Source: Streptomyces sp. GESEQ-35
GTDB taxonomy: Bacteria; Actinomycetota; Actinomycetes; Streptomycetales; Streptomycetaceae
DNA length: 64,000 bases
Assembly (NCBI RefSeq): GCF_017948485.1
Contig: NZ_JAFFSX010000001.1
Coordinates: 434,001 to 498,000 of the forward strand
Direction of reading: 5' to 3'
The translations under genes and the position numbers were made by a program. Under the pieces are notes generated by a model. The model saw only the letters and a list, made by a program, of their open reading frames with translations, searched no databases and had not been told where the DNA came from. Positions 41,388 to 50,204 of this stretch are shown here, in pieces; within the stretch, counting starts at the first letter, position 1; the number at the start of each line of letters is the position of its first letter.

Positions 41388-41765
41388 CGCGTCCAGGTGG
41401 GCGCGAATGAGCGTGCCGAGTCGCTGAGATCGTGCGCGTGGTCGTAGTCGAGGAAGAGCTGCCGTAGCCCTGGGTCGGCCAGGATCTCGGCCTGGTCGTG
41501 GAACAGGGTGATCGCACGGTCTGGGTGGGTGGCGAACACGAGGATCCACAGGTCGCGTTGCAGGTCCGCCCATCGAGGCGTGAATCCCCAGCGGGCCAGG
41601 TCCTCCAGGTGGGCACCGACCTCGGTGGGCAGCGACGCCAGACGCCCGGCAGCGAGCCGGCACAGGCGCTCTTGCGTCGCCTCCAGGCCACGGATGCGGT
41701 CCAGCGGATCTCCGACGCCGGGTACGACGAGGCCGGCAAGGAGCTGGAACGGCTGTTGAAGACAC
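41388..41765 (-). pseudogene. Relic of a MerR family regulator (C-terminal half)
   Basis: The minus-strand frame contains LDRIRGLEATQERLCRLAAGR, LPTEVGAHLEDLARWGFTPRW, LQRDLWILVFATHPDRAITLFHDQ and LRQLFLDYDHAHDLS. This resembles the C-terminal effector region of streptomycete MerR-type regulators. The N-terminal winged helix-turn-helix is missing, and upstream of PFQLLAG the frame loses similarity. The 3' end also drifts after DLSDSA. I read it as a 5'-truncated relic. Confidence 0.5.
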
Positions 41766-42000
41766 CGTCCGACGGGCGTCGCGAGTGAGCACCCGCGCTG
41801 CGGGACGTACGCGCGTATGAACCCGGAAGTACCCGACGGTGATGGGCAGCCCACCAGGAGTCTGCACGTGGCCCATCCCCAGGAAGCCCAACCTTGTGGG
41901 GCGCGCGGACGAGCTTGAGCTGACCGACTCGCTGCTCGCCGGGCAGGACCCCACCGCCCGGCACCTGGCACCGTTCGCCGACGCCGTCGGCCGAGGCGCG

Positions 42001-42816
42001 TCAGTGGTGGTGGCCGTGCCTGCCGAGGGTCTCCACGGGGCTAGCGCCGGGGCGGGTCCACTGCGGCACGGGGCGGCTGGTCGGGCCCCAGGTGGCGGTC
42101 CCGTCCGCGTCCGAGCGCCAGTACCAGCAGATCGGCGAGCCATGCCCACCGACCGGCGAGCCTGCCTCAGCGGCCTTGGGCCAACCCTCAGGGTTGTCCT
42201 CCCACCCTTCGCGGCGGCCGTAGGGCGTCATGTCGAGCAGGCCGAGGGACCCGTTGACCGGCTCGTTGCCACGGCCTGTCGTGGAGTAGGTGAGGAACAC
42301 GCGGTCGCCGTCTCGCAGGAAAGAGACGATGTGCCCCATTCCCCCGCCGATCGGCGCCGCCACGCCCCGCACCGAGTACCAGGGCTGGGTGTAGCCCATG
42401 AACTCGACGTAGGAGGCCACCTCGTCCCACCGGCCTGTGGTCAGGATGGCGAACGAGACGCCGCGGGCGTTGAGATAGACGGCGTCCTTCATGTGCCAGG
42501 CCGTGGTGGTACAGCCCTCGCACTGCCCCTGGTGCGGCGCGCCGTCGTACCACATGTGCTGGTAGACCACGAGCTCGTCGCGGCCCTGGAACAGGTCCAG
42601 GAACGGGACCGGGCCGCCGGGTCCGACGACCTCGACCGTCCCGTCGAGCTCCACCATCGGCAGCCGGCGGCGGGCCGCGGCGAGCGCGTCGCCCTCGCGG
42701 GTGTGGGCCTTCTCGCGGACCAGCAGCTCGTCACGGGCGGTCTGCCAGGTGGCCAGGTCGACGACGGGCGGGCGGCCGGGCAGCGCGGTGGTCGGGTCAT
42801 CCGGCGGGTTCGTCAT
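42001..42816 (-). CDS. DUF899 thioredoxin-like protein
   Basis: A 271-aa protein of the DUF899 family. Recognisable segments are LATWQTARDELLVREKAHTREGDALAAARRRLPMV, FLDLFQGRDELVVYQHMWY, CEGCTTTAWHMKDAVYLNARGVSFAILTTGRWDEV and GHIVSFLRDGDRVFLTYSTTGRGNEPVNGSLGLLDMTPYGR. The CxGC pair and the overall fold suggest a thioredoxin-like domain of uncertain redox activity. Start is ATG 42816. About 235 bp between it and the MerR relic contain no recognisable gene; the plus-strand frame there is open but unplaced. Confidence 0.9.
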   Translation of the reverse strand: MTNPPDDPTTALPGRPPVVDLATWQTARDELLVREKAHTREGDALAAARRRLPMVELDGTVEVVGPGGPVPFLDLFQGRDELVVYQHMWYDGAPHQGQCEGCTTTAWHMKDAVYLNARGVSFAILTTGRWDEVASYVEFMGYTQPWYSVRGVAAPIGGGMGHIVSFLRDGDRVFLTYSTTGRGNEPVNGSLGLLDMTPYGRREGWEDNPEGWPKAAEAGSPVGGHGSPICWYWRSDADGTATWGPTSRPVPQWTRPGASPVETLGRHGHHH

Positions 42817-42994
42817 GGTGTCCTCCGTGGTGTCTCGTGCCGCGCAGCGTCGTACGACGCCCTACGACTGTCACCAGAACAGACTCGCGCCCCGGCCGAA
42901 ACTCATCGCGGCAGGAGGCGCCCTCGTCCCCAGTCCGCCTACCGGTCAGGAATCAAGAAGCACTGGTCACCGAGTCGCACCTAGCGTGATGGCC

Positions 42995-43621
42995 ATGGCA
43001 TCCATCGAAACCGTCACCCTCGAGGTGGCCGACCCCACGGCCGCCGACCGCTTCTACACCAACGCCTTCGGCCTGGACACGCAGATACAGCTGAGCGCCT
43101 CCGAGGCACCCACAACCGGCTTCCGCGGATTCACACTGTCGCTCACGGTGCCCCAGCCCGCCACCGTCAACAGCCTCATCGACAGCGCCCTAGACGCAGG
43201 CGCCACTCCGCTCAAGCCCGCCACGAAATCGCTCTGGGGCTACGGCGGTGTCGTACAGGCCCCGGACGGGACGATCTGGAAGGTCGCGACCTCCGCAAAG
43301 AAGGACACCGGCCCCGTCTCCCGCCAGATCGACCAGATCGTGCTCCTGCTGGGAGTCGCCGACGTGGCCGCCAGCAAACGGTTCTACGTCGACCAGGGCC
43401 TCACCGTGGGGAAGAGCTTCGGCCGCATGTACGTCGAGTTCGAAGCTGGGTCGAGTCCCGTCAAGCTGGCCCTGTACCGGCGCCGAGCCCTCGCCAAGGA
43501 CGCCGGCGTCACGCCCGACGGCACGGGATCCCACCGGATCACGATCGGCGGCGACACCGGGCCGTTCACCGACCCGGACGGATTTGCCTGGCAGGCCGCC
43601 ACGCCCGCCCGCACGCCCTGA
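42995..43621 (+). CDS. VOC (glyoxalase/bleomycin-resistance) family protein
   Basis: A 208-aa protein with two beta-alpha-beta-beta-beta modules: IETVTLEVADPTAADRFYTNAFGL and QIDQIVLLLGVADVAASKRFYVDQGL, ending with TDPDGFAWQAA. The two-module layout makes one metal-binding or ligand-binding cleft. ATG 42995 is chosen, with ATG 42989 an equal alternative. It is followed by the duplicated cold-shock block. Function could be dioxygenase, glyoxalase or antibiotic binding; none can be preferred. Confidence 0.87.
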   Translation: MASIETVTLEVADPTAADRFYTNAFGLDTQIQLSASEAPTTGFRGFTLSLTVPQPATVNSLIDSALDAGATPLKPATKSLWGYGGVVQAPDGTIWKVATSAKKDTGPVSRQIDQIVLLLGVADVAASKRFYVDQGLTVGKSFGRMYVEFEAGSSPVKLALYRRRALAKDAGVTPDGTGSHRITIGGDTGPFTDPDGFAWQAATPARTP

Positions 43622-43636
43622 CGTGTCCCCGTGGCG

Positions 43637-43672
43637 CAGCAGGTCCCGGCGCATCTGCTCCGGGACCTACTG
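43637..43672 (-). terminator. Terminator hairpin of the cold-shock gene, copy 2
   Basis: The same hairpin as 20723-20758 but with one stem mismatch (C at 43640). Confidence 0.7.
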
Positions 43673-43682
43673 ACGTCAAAGA

Positions 43683-43886
43683 TCAGGCAGGGGTGATGTT
43701 CTCCGCCTGCGGGCCCTTCTGCCCCTGCGTGATGTCAAAGGTGACCGACTGGCCTTCCTGAAGCTCACGGAAGCCGGAGGCATTGATGTTGGAGTAGTGC
43801 GCGAAGACGTCCGGTCCGCCGCCGTCCTGGGCGATGAAGCCGAAGCCCTTTTCCGCGTTGAACCACTTGACGGTTCCGCTGGCCAT
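43683..43886 (-). CDS. CspA-family cold-shock protein, copy 2
   Basis: Predicted protein identical to that at 20769-20972 (67 aa; RNP1 KGFGFI, RNP2 DVFAHYS), with no nucleotide difference noticed in the coding sequence. It carries the same leader and terminator, so both copies should be expressed alike. Identity at silent sites points to recent duplication or gene conversion rather than old paralogy. Confidence 0.96.
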   Translation of the reverse strand: MASGTVKWFNAEKGFGFIAQDGGGPDVFAHYSNINASGFRELQEGQSVTFDITQGQKGPQAENITPA

Positions 43887-44007
43887 GCTGGTGCCTCTCA
43901 GTCAGTGTCAGGAACCGCACCACGCGGCCCTGGAGAAGAACGCCCCGGTCACCTACAACAACACACCCGCACCACAGCACGGGCACGCCACTGCCAACCA
44001 CGACATC

Positions 44008-45507
44008 TCACCGCGACGCTACACGGCAAATGCAGCGGGGAAAACGGTTGGGCGTGATGACGCTCGGGCCAATAACTTGCAGGGGAGCGCCCGAACAACA
44101 AGGCACTCCCGGAATGCAACAACCTATGCATTCTGTGGATTTCACTGCGATCGTCGGCCGGGCCAAGCCCTCCGCGGCGTGGAAGCGGACCGTCTCGTCC
44201 GGGTCGTCCAGGGCATGCACGAAACGCGCCAGGTCCTGGCCGGTGTTCCCGTCGGTGGCGTTGTCCGTGTCGAGGAGCGAGAGCGCAGCGGCCCGTACAT
44301 CGGGCGAAGGGGTCCGGTCCACGATCTGCCGTAGGCCGGGCAGCGCCTCCGCCAGGCCTATGAGCGCGTTGTGCGTCTGCCAGACCGTGTTCGGGTCGGC
44401 GGCGAGGTGGGCCACCAACGCCCGGGCCACAGAACGGCGTTCCCAGGGGCGGAGTCCGTCGTCCACCAGCGCGTCCAAGCCGTCCACCGCGCTCGCGCGC
44501 ACCTCGCCGTCGAGGTCGTCCAGGAGTGGAAGCAGCAGCCAGACGGCGTCCCATCGCCCCGCTTGCCCAACGGCCTTCGCGGCGGCCGCACGCGTACGGC
44601 CGGGCAACGCGGGGTCGGTGACGGCCGTACGCAGCACCCCGGCGGCGGTCCGCGTCCCCGCGGCCCCCAACGCGTACGCGGCCGACTGGCCGGCCGTGGC
44701 ATCGCCGAGCCATCGCGTCGCCGGCCCGGTCACCCGTTCCTCGCCCCGTCGGCCCAGCCCATGCAACAACAAGGCCGCGACGCTTGCGGCCCGTTCGGCA
44801 TCCAGAGCCTCCACCAACGCGTTCTGCGTCTGCGCATCCTCCACGTCGAGCAGTCGACCCGCCACCGCAGTCCGCACCTGGGCCGATTCGTCGCGGAGAC
44901 CCTTGACCAGCGAATCGAGGAGGCGCTCGGTCCATTGCCTCGGAAGCAGTTGGAGAGCCTGCACACGAGCCTCTCCCGTGCCCTGCTCGGCCGTACGGAC
45001 CACTTCGGCGCTGACGGCCGGGTCGTCCCGGAAGCTGTACACCAGGCCGCGGGCGCGTCCCCACACGGCGCCTTCCGGGTCGCCCAGGAGCGCCACGAGC
45101 GCGGGAACATCACCGGGCACGCCCAGGGCCGTCAAGCCATCCAGACCGTTGATCCGCAGGTGATGGTCCGGATCGCGGAGCAGGGTTGAGAAGGAGTCCA
45201 CGATCGCCGGGTCGTCGAGCCCGAGCCGGATCGCAGCGCGCGAGGCCCGGCGTCGTACCCACGGATCCTCGTCACCCATCAGGGCGGGCAGCACCCCACG
45301 GCCCGCCTCGGCGACCCCGAGCCGGCCGAGCCCCAAGGCCGCGGCCTCACGCACCTCGGGTGCACGGTCGTCCGCAGATCCGACAAGCGCCCAGGCGTGC
45401 TCGTCCCGCCCGACCCTGCCCAGCCCTTTCGCCGCGGCCGCACGCCGCCAGGTGTCGCCGTCCTCCAGCCCCCGGAGGAAGAAGGCGATCTGCTGTTCCG
45501 ATCCCAT
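44008..45507 (-). CDS. HEAT-repeat protein with abnormal C-terminus
   Basis: A 499-aa protein made of tandem HEAT/PBS-lyase-type repeats, such as DTWRRAAAAKGLGRVGRDEHAWALVG, PEVREAAALGLGRLG, DPWVRRRASRAAIRLGLDDPAI and DETVRFHAAEGLARP. It is probably a cytosolic protein-binding solenoid. The repeat pattern ends at about residue 450. The last about 45 residues are Cys-rich and unlike it (ECIGCCIPGVPCC), and the final codons lie inside the duplicated cold-shock block. The native end was probably lost or frameshifted. ATG 45507 is the start. Confidence 0.8.
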   Translation of the reverse strand: MGSEQQIAFFLRGLEDGDTWRRAAAAKGLGRVGRDEHAWALVGSADDRAPEVREAAALGLGRLGVAEAGRGVLPALMGDEDPWVRRRASRAAIRLGLDDPAIVDSFSTLLRDPDHHLRINGLDGLTALGVPGDVPALVALLGDPEGAVWGRARGLVYSFRDDPAVSAEVVRTAEQGTGEARVQALQLLPRQWTERLLDSLVKGLRDESAQVRTAVAGRLLDVEDAQTQNALVEALDAERAASVAALLLHGLGRRGEERVTGPATRWLGDATAGQSAAYALGAAGTRTAAGVLRTAVTDPALPGRTRAAAAKAVGQAGRWDAVWLLLPLLDDLDGEVRASAVDGLDALVDDGLRPWERRSVARALVAHLAADPNTVWQTHNALIGLAEALPGLRQIVDRTPSPDVRAAALSLLDTDNATDGNTGQDLARFVHALDDPDETVRFHAAEGLARPTIAVKSTECIGCCIPGVPCCSGAPLQVIGPSVITPNRFPRCICRVASR

Positions 45508-45622
45508 GAAACCCCGATGACTCAGACCGGTGAGTCGGCCGGAGGTTGTGGCCGCGATGAGAAACGCAGCCGACGGCAGTCATTCCGTTCAGGTAGGCGT
45601 CGAGTGAACGGAGAAGGACAGC

Positions 45623-47026
45623 ATGCGGTTCGTGATCAAGATGCTGGCAGCGGCAGTGGCCGTCTGTCTCACCGCGGTTTCCTCGGGCGGGGCGTACGCC
45701 GACGAACAGCCGGGCGGCAAGGGTACGCACCAGGGAGCCATCAACGGCGCCCCGTACCGGATCGAGATGCCGGAGCGGTGGAACGGCACCCTGGTGCTGT
45801 ACAGCCACGGGTACTACCTCAAGGACTTCCTGCCGGAGAAGGTGGCGCTCACGGTGCACGACACGACGGAGAGCTGGCTGCTGCGGCACGGGTACGCACT
45901 GGCGGCGTCCGAGTACAAGAACAGGGGTATCGGTTACGCGGTCGAGGACGCCATGACCGACCAGGTCGCGCTGCTGAACCACTTCCAGGCGAAGATCGGG
46001 AAGCCTCGCCGCACCATCAGCTACGGGATGTCGCAGGGCGCGGTGATCGCGGCGCAGCTCGCCGAGCGTCATCCCCACAGGTTCGCGGGCACCGCGGGGT
46101 TCTGTAGCGAGGTCGACACACCCGGCTCGTGGAACACCGCGCTGGACATCCAGTTCGTCGTGAAGACGCTGCTGGCTCCGAACGCGGACATCGACCTGGT
46201 ACGGCCGACCGATCCAGCCACCGCTGCGGCGCACGCCGAGGCGCTGGCGGCGGCGGTACGGGACGCCCGCGGTTCGGAGGAGGGACGTGCACGGCTGGCG
46301 CTGGCCGGCGCGATCGCCAACATCCCCACCTGGTTCTCGCCGTTCGAACCGGAGCCGAAGAAGCTGTCCGAGCGGATCGTCGCGCAGTCCATGTGGGTCG
46401 AGTTCGCGTACGGCTACGGACTCGGTCCCACGGGTCGCCTCGACCTGGAGGCGCGGGCCGGCGGCAACCCGTCGTGGAACACCGGCATCGACTACCGGCG
46501 CCAACTCGCCGAGTCCAGCCGGCACGACCTCGTCCGCGAGGCGTACAACGCCGCGGATCTGGACCTCGACGCGGACCTGGACAACCTCGCCGGCGCGGAG
46601 CGGATCAGCGCGGACCCGGCCGCTGTCGCGTACACCAAGCAGCACGGTCTGGTCGACGGCACGGCGCAGACGCCGACGCTCACCCTGCACACCACGGGTG
46701 ACGGCGGGGCCGTCAACGGCCAGGTGCCGTGGTGGGCGGACCAGGTGGAGCAGCACGGCAACGCCGAGTTCCGACAGCTCTACCTCGCTCGCGGCGGGCA
46801 CTGCTCCTACTCCGCTGCGGAGGAGATCGTCTCGCTGCTCGCACTGCACCGCCACATCGAGACCGGACGGTGGGGGAACCTCGACCCGTCGAGGCTGGAC
46901 ACCGTGGTCGGAGAGTTCGGTCCCGAGTACCAGAAGGTGCTCGACTTCGGGACCGGCCAGACCAAGCCGGTGGCCCCGACGTTCACCGAGTACACACCGC
47001 CCGCTTTCCTCCGCCCGACCCGCTGA
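45623..47026 (+). CDS. Secreted alpha/beta hydrolase
   Basis: A 467-aa exported protein. The signal peptide MRFVIKMLAAAVAVCLTAVSS ends near AYA. The core shows LVLYSHGYYLKDF, the nucleophile elbow YGMSQGAVIAAQLAERHPHRF and a C-terminal ARGGHCSYS with the catalytic His. A large insert (residues about 190-330) forms the lid. ATG 45623 has GGAGAAGGA upstream. Relatives are annotated as extracellular esterases or peptidases; specificity is not visible. Confidence 0.87.
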   Translation: MRFVIKMLAAAVAVCLTAVSSGGAYADEQPGGKGTHQGAINGAPYRIEMPERWNGTLVLYSHGYYLKDFLPEKVALTVHDTTESWLLRHGYALAASEYKNRGIGYAVEDAMTDQVALLNHFQAKIGKPRRTISYGMSQGAVIAAQLAERHPHRFAGTAGFCSEVDTPGSWNTALDIQFVVKTLLAPNADIDLVRPTDPATAAAHAEALAAAVRDARGSEEGRARLALAGAIANIPTWFSPFEPEPKKLSERIVAQSMWVEFAYGYGLGPTGRLDLEARAGGNPSWNTGIDYRRQLAESSRHDLVREAYNAADLDLDADLDNLAGAERISADPAAVAYTKQHGLVDGTAQTPTLTLHTTGDGGAVNGQVPWWADQVEQHGNAEFRQLYLARGGHCSYSAAEEIVSLLALHRHIETGRWGNLDPSRLDTVVGEFGPEYQKVLDFGTGQTKPVAPTFTEYTPPAFLRPTR

Positions 47027-47145
47027 CGCAACGGCGTAGCCACTAAAGGACCGTTCATCAGGATTCTCCAGACCCCCGTCCGATCCGCGGTCTACGGTAC
47101 GGACGTGCCGCGCTGTGCGCTGCGGTCATGTGAGGAGGAGTATCT

Positions 47146-47682
47146 GTGTCATCGCCTTGTGACCCCGAGTACGCTCCCGTCGGCGATGTGGGCGCAGCGC
47201 TCATGATGGTCGACTCTCGGCTCAAAGCGATCTACGACAGTAAGACCGAGACCGACGCCGAACAGCAGCAGCTGGTCGACCACTTCGCCGCGTCCCTGGG
47301 TCCTGCGGGAGCCGATGCGCTGCTGGACGGAGCGTGCACGCTCATCTACATGTTCATGAAGTGGCTGCGGGCGGCCTGCGAGGACCACGACAAGGACGTC
47401 ATCGAGTACGTGGTGCCCACCCTCGTGGCCACGATGCGCATGATGCCCAAGACCTTTCGTCCCGAGGTCATCCCCACCATGGCCGGCCTGCTCGTCGCCG
47501 CAGGCACCGGTCTGAGCCCCAATTTGTGGCGCGCACAGTACGGACAATGGACCGACGCCGAGATGAATCCGCTGGAAGCCACGGCCGTCCTGCTCGCGGA
47601 GCAGATCAACCGGATTACCGGCACCGACGACTTCGCCACGCGCTTGATCGCCGATGCTCTGGCCGGCGTTGACCAAGGCTGA
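47146..47682 (+). CDS. Hypothetical protein
   Basis: A 178-aa, mostly helical protein starting at GTG 47146 with GGAGGAG just upstream. Segments such as DALLDGACTLIYMFMKWLRAACEDHDKDVIEYVVPTLVATMRMM look like amphipathic helices, not membrane spans. No known motif is seen. It stands alone between the secreted hydrolase and the short secreted protein. The family was not recognised. Confidence 0.65.
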   Translation: MSSPCDPEYAPVGDVGAALMMVDSRLKAIYDSKTETDAEQQQLVDHFAASLGPAGADALLDGACTLIYMFMKWLRAACEDHDKDVIEYVVPTLVATMRMMPKTFRPEVIPTMAGLLVAAGTGLSPNLWRAQYGQWTDAEMNPLEATAVLLAEQINRITGTDDFATRLIADALAGVDQG

Positions 47683-47759
47683 CGAATGGCAACCGCCAGG
47701 TGACAGGACTGGCTCGGCGAGGGCGGGCAGTCCCCTTGCTCATCGGCTCCAGCTTCTGG

Positions 47760-48002
47760 TCACTGCCTGCCGGACCACGTCAGGTCGTCGACCAGCATTG
47801 CCAAGGCCGACCTCGGGACGGTCTCGCCTGTCCCACTGTCCGCCCGCCTCCAGGTCGGGTTCGAGTCCGCGGAATCTGAGCCCTTGGTGTCGTTGACGCC
47901 CTGAAAGATGCCGAAGTCGATGGGCCCGTCGTCCGCCGAGGCGGGGATGGCAGCCGTAAGGAGGACCGCACCGGCGAGCGCGGTCGCAGCGATGATCTTC
48001 AT
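47760..48002 (-). CDS. Small secreted hypothetical protein
   Basis: An 80-aa protein. The N-terminus MKIIAATALAGAVLLTAAIPASAD is a clear Sec signal with an ASA-D cleavage site. The about 56-residue mature part (GPIDFGIFQGVNDTKGSDSADSN...) is hydrophilic and has no cysteines. ATG 48002 is used; the frame is open further upstream. No function assigned. Confidence 0.65.
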   Translation of the reverse strand: MKIIAATALAGAVLLTAAIPASADDGPIDFGIFQGVNDTKGSDSADSNPTWRRADSGTGETVPRSALAMLVDDLTWSGRQ

Positions 48003-48134
48003 GCCCGGCGCAACGATGAGACTGACCTCAGGATGCTCCATTCACCCCTCTTGGCGGAGCGTCGCGGCGGCGAGCCTGTCCCAGAGGGCGGCCGCGGGCC
48101 GGGCCGGCGACGCACGAGCGGACAAGGACAGGAC

Positions 48135-48602
48135 TCAAGGCGCCGAACGCAGGTGCATGAGCGCCTGGGCTGCGAGGCGATAGCCGAAGGCTCCCAGGCC
48201 GACCACGACGCCGTTGGCCAGCGGGGCGATCACCGATTCGTGCCGGAACTGTTCGCGGGCCCATACGTTGCTGAGGTGCACCTCGATCCACGGCGGGGCG
48301 TAGCTGGCGAGCGCGTCGCGCAGACTCCAGCCGGCGATCATCAGGGCACCGGGATTGACGATGGCACCGACAGTGGTCTCGCTGTGCTGGTGAATGGCGC
48401 CGACGAGCTGCCCTTCCGAATCGTGCTGTACGGAGGTCACTTCCCATCCTCGGACGCCTACCTCCTCGGCGACCGCCGCTTCGATGTCGGCAAGTGTGTC
48501 GGTGCCGTATATCTCCGGCTCGCGTCGGCCCAGGATGCCCAGATTGGGACCGTTCAAGAGAAGCACGACGCTCAAGGTGGCCACCTCGGTATTCACATTC
48601 AC
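48135..48602 (-). CDS. aroQ: Type II 3-dehydroquinate dehydratase-like (RifJ-type aminoDHQ dehydratase candidate)
   Basis: A 155-aa AroQ-type protein. LLLNGPNLGILGRREPEIYG carries the flexible-lid Arg and catalytic Tyr, and WIEVHLSNVWAREQFRH the catalytic His in EVH. The loop normally reading NPGAYTHTS is NPGALMIAG, so the usual substrate-binding His is Ile; in SNVHARE the His is Trp. Start is GTG 48602. In AHBA clusters this family (RifJ) dehydrates aminodehydroquinate to aminodehydroshikimate, the only step otherwise missing from the gene set at 56-63 kb. The altered loop leaves activity in doubt. Confidence 0.82.
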   Translation of the reverse strand: MNVNTEVATLSVVLLLNGPNLGILGRREPEIYGTDTLADIEAAVAEEVGVRGWEVTSVQHDSEGQLVGAIHQHSETTVGAIVNPGALMIAGWSLRDALASYAPPWIEVHLSNVWAREQFRHESVIAPLANGVVVGLGAFGYRLAAQALMHLRSAP

Positions 48603-48839
48603 CCGCGAACTACAGGACGGCCTCCATGCTGTCGCCGCCCAACGCGTCGCGCCACCATCAGTGCTGATAGTTCAAGTCGCTTTTGAGCCCACGCCGGGCC
48701 GCGCTCCTTGCCATGCCACTCAAAGGTCGCTCGCAATCTGGTCGACTCCCCCCATACTCTGCGTCGTTCGGCATCGCCGCTGCCGCACTCCCCGCCCTAC
48801 TCTTACTCGGACAACACGGATCCCATGGCAGGAGATGTG

Positions 48840-50159
48840 ATGCTCAATTCTCCGTTTCGCTTGCGGTTACCACCCGCCTTCTCCGTCATGCGCGTCTGTC
48901 AGAGCAGCCCATGCGAAACCGCCCACCTGTCCGAGTCCTCTTTTTCCGCCTGGTCGCGCGGTGATCTCGCAGAAGGCATTCGCTTGGCGAACTCCGCCGG
49001 TCAAACAGAACCTGAATGCACCGGAAATTGCAAGGGTTTGGCAAAGATCTGGTACGCCGCATTGCTGGTCAGCATCCGCGATCTTCCGTCCGGAGCGCGG
49101 GCACTTGCAGACGCGGACGAACTCCACGCGGCACGGCCCGAGGTGGGCGGCAGCCTGGCGACGGCATCGATGCTCTGCGCGGCGGATCTCGCGTTCGCCA
49201 AGGGGGATGTCGACACCGCTGTCGATCTCGCACGCAAGGGCGTTGACCAGGCGCAGCGAACCGGCCCCCACCACTTTCTGCCCGATGCGCACACCGTGAT
49301 GGCGCTGAGCGCCCTGCGGCAGGGCAACATGAGCGTGAGCATGGAGTTCGCGAATCAACTGCGGGACTGCGCTCTCCTCGGCCAGACGGCCCACAGGCCG
49401 AGTCAGTGTGCCTGGGCTGCCGCCCAGCTCCTTGAGGTGCAGGGTGGCGCGACGAGCGCTGCCCAGCTCATCGTGGGCATCATCATGGACGACCGGCTGC
49501 TCCTGGAGCTGTTGGCGTCACAGCCCGCCGCTGCCGCCTGGCTCGTTCGGGCCACGCGGAAGCTGGGCGACGAAGCGCTCGCCCGGCGTGTGGTCTCGGT
49601 GGCCGCCGAGCTCGCGGCGCGCAACCCCGGGCTCCGTTCCGTGTCGGCGGCGGCGAAGCACGCCGCCGGACTCCTGGAAAGGAATCCGGAGAGGGTCATT
49701 GCCGCGGCCGCCTCGCATCTGGACCCGTGGGCCCGTGCGTCCGCCGGTGAAGACGCCGGAAAGCTTTTCGCCGCACGGCCTGCGGAGCGTGCACGGGCGG
49801 TCGCGGCCCTCGAATCGGCGGTGGACGGCTACTCGAATTCCGCGGCTCCGCGAGACGCCCGCAGGGTGGTGAGCCGCCTTCGCTCACTCGGAGTGCGGCG
49901 GGGCCGCTATCCGCAGTACGCCGGTCAGGGCAGCGTGAACACGAGCTCGCTCACCAATACCGAGGCCGCCGTGGCCGAGTTGGTGAGCCAGGGGTTCACC
50001 AACTCCCAAGTCGGAGATCGTCTGTTCATCTCCGGTCACACCGTTGCCTTCCATCTGAAGAAGATCTTCCGGAAGATGAATGTGGCCTCGCGTGTGGAAT
50101 TGACGAGAGCGTGGAGCCAGATTTCGGGCACGGCCCCCGGGAGCGCAAACGCCCGGTGA
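48840..50159 (+). CDS. LuxR family transcriptional regulator without NTPase domain
   Basis: A 439-aa protein. The C-terminal LuxR helix-turn-helix is clear (LTNTEAAVAELVSQGFTNSQVGDRLFISGHTVAFHLKKIFRKMNVASRVELTRAW). The preceding about 350 residues are TPR-like helices (for example AADLAFAKGDVDTAVDLARKGVDQAQRTG) with no Walker A motif. ATG 48840 has AGGAG 5 nt upstream. Its length and layout resemble pathway LuxR regulators of ansamycin clusters such as RifZ (inference), making it the leading candidate for cluster-situated activation. Confidence 0.9.
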   Translation: MLNSPFRLRLPPAFSVMRVCQSSPCETAHLSESSFSAWSRGDLAEGIRLANSAGQTEPECTGNCKGLAKIWYAALLVSIRDLPSGARALADADELHAARPEVGGSLATASMLCAADLAFAKGDVDTAVDLARKGVDQAQRTGPHHFLPDAHTVMALSALRQGNMSVSMEFANQLRDCALLGQTAHRPSQCAWAAAQLLEVQGGATSAAQLIVGIIMDDRLLLELLASQPAAAAWLVRATRKLGDEALARRVVSVAAELAARNPGLRSVSAAAKHAAGLLERNPERVIAAAASHLDPWARASAGEDAGKLFAARPAERARAVAALESAVDGYSNSAAPRDARRVVSRLRSLGVRRGRYPQYAGQGSVNTSSLTNTEAAVAELVSQGFTNSQVGDRLFISGHTVAFHLKKIFRKMNVASRVELTRAWSQISGTAPGSANAR

Positions 50160-50204
50160 GAGCCACCGGTTCCGAATCCAGGGGTTGAGGTCGGGCTCGG
50201 CCCG

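Larger units (their letters stand above)
43629..44030. repeat. 402-bp duplicated cold-shock cassette, copy 2
   Basis: This is the same orientation and content as 20715-21116, with an offset of 22914 bp and two mismatches. Its distal edge (44008-44030) forms the last codons and stop of the HEAT-repeat gene, so the junction falls inside that reading frame. Confidence 0.95.
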
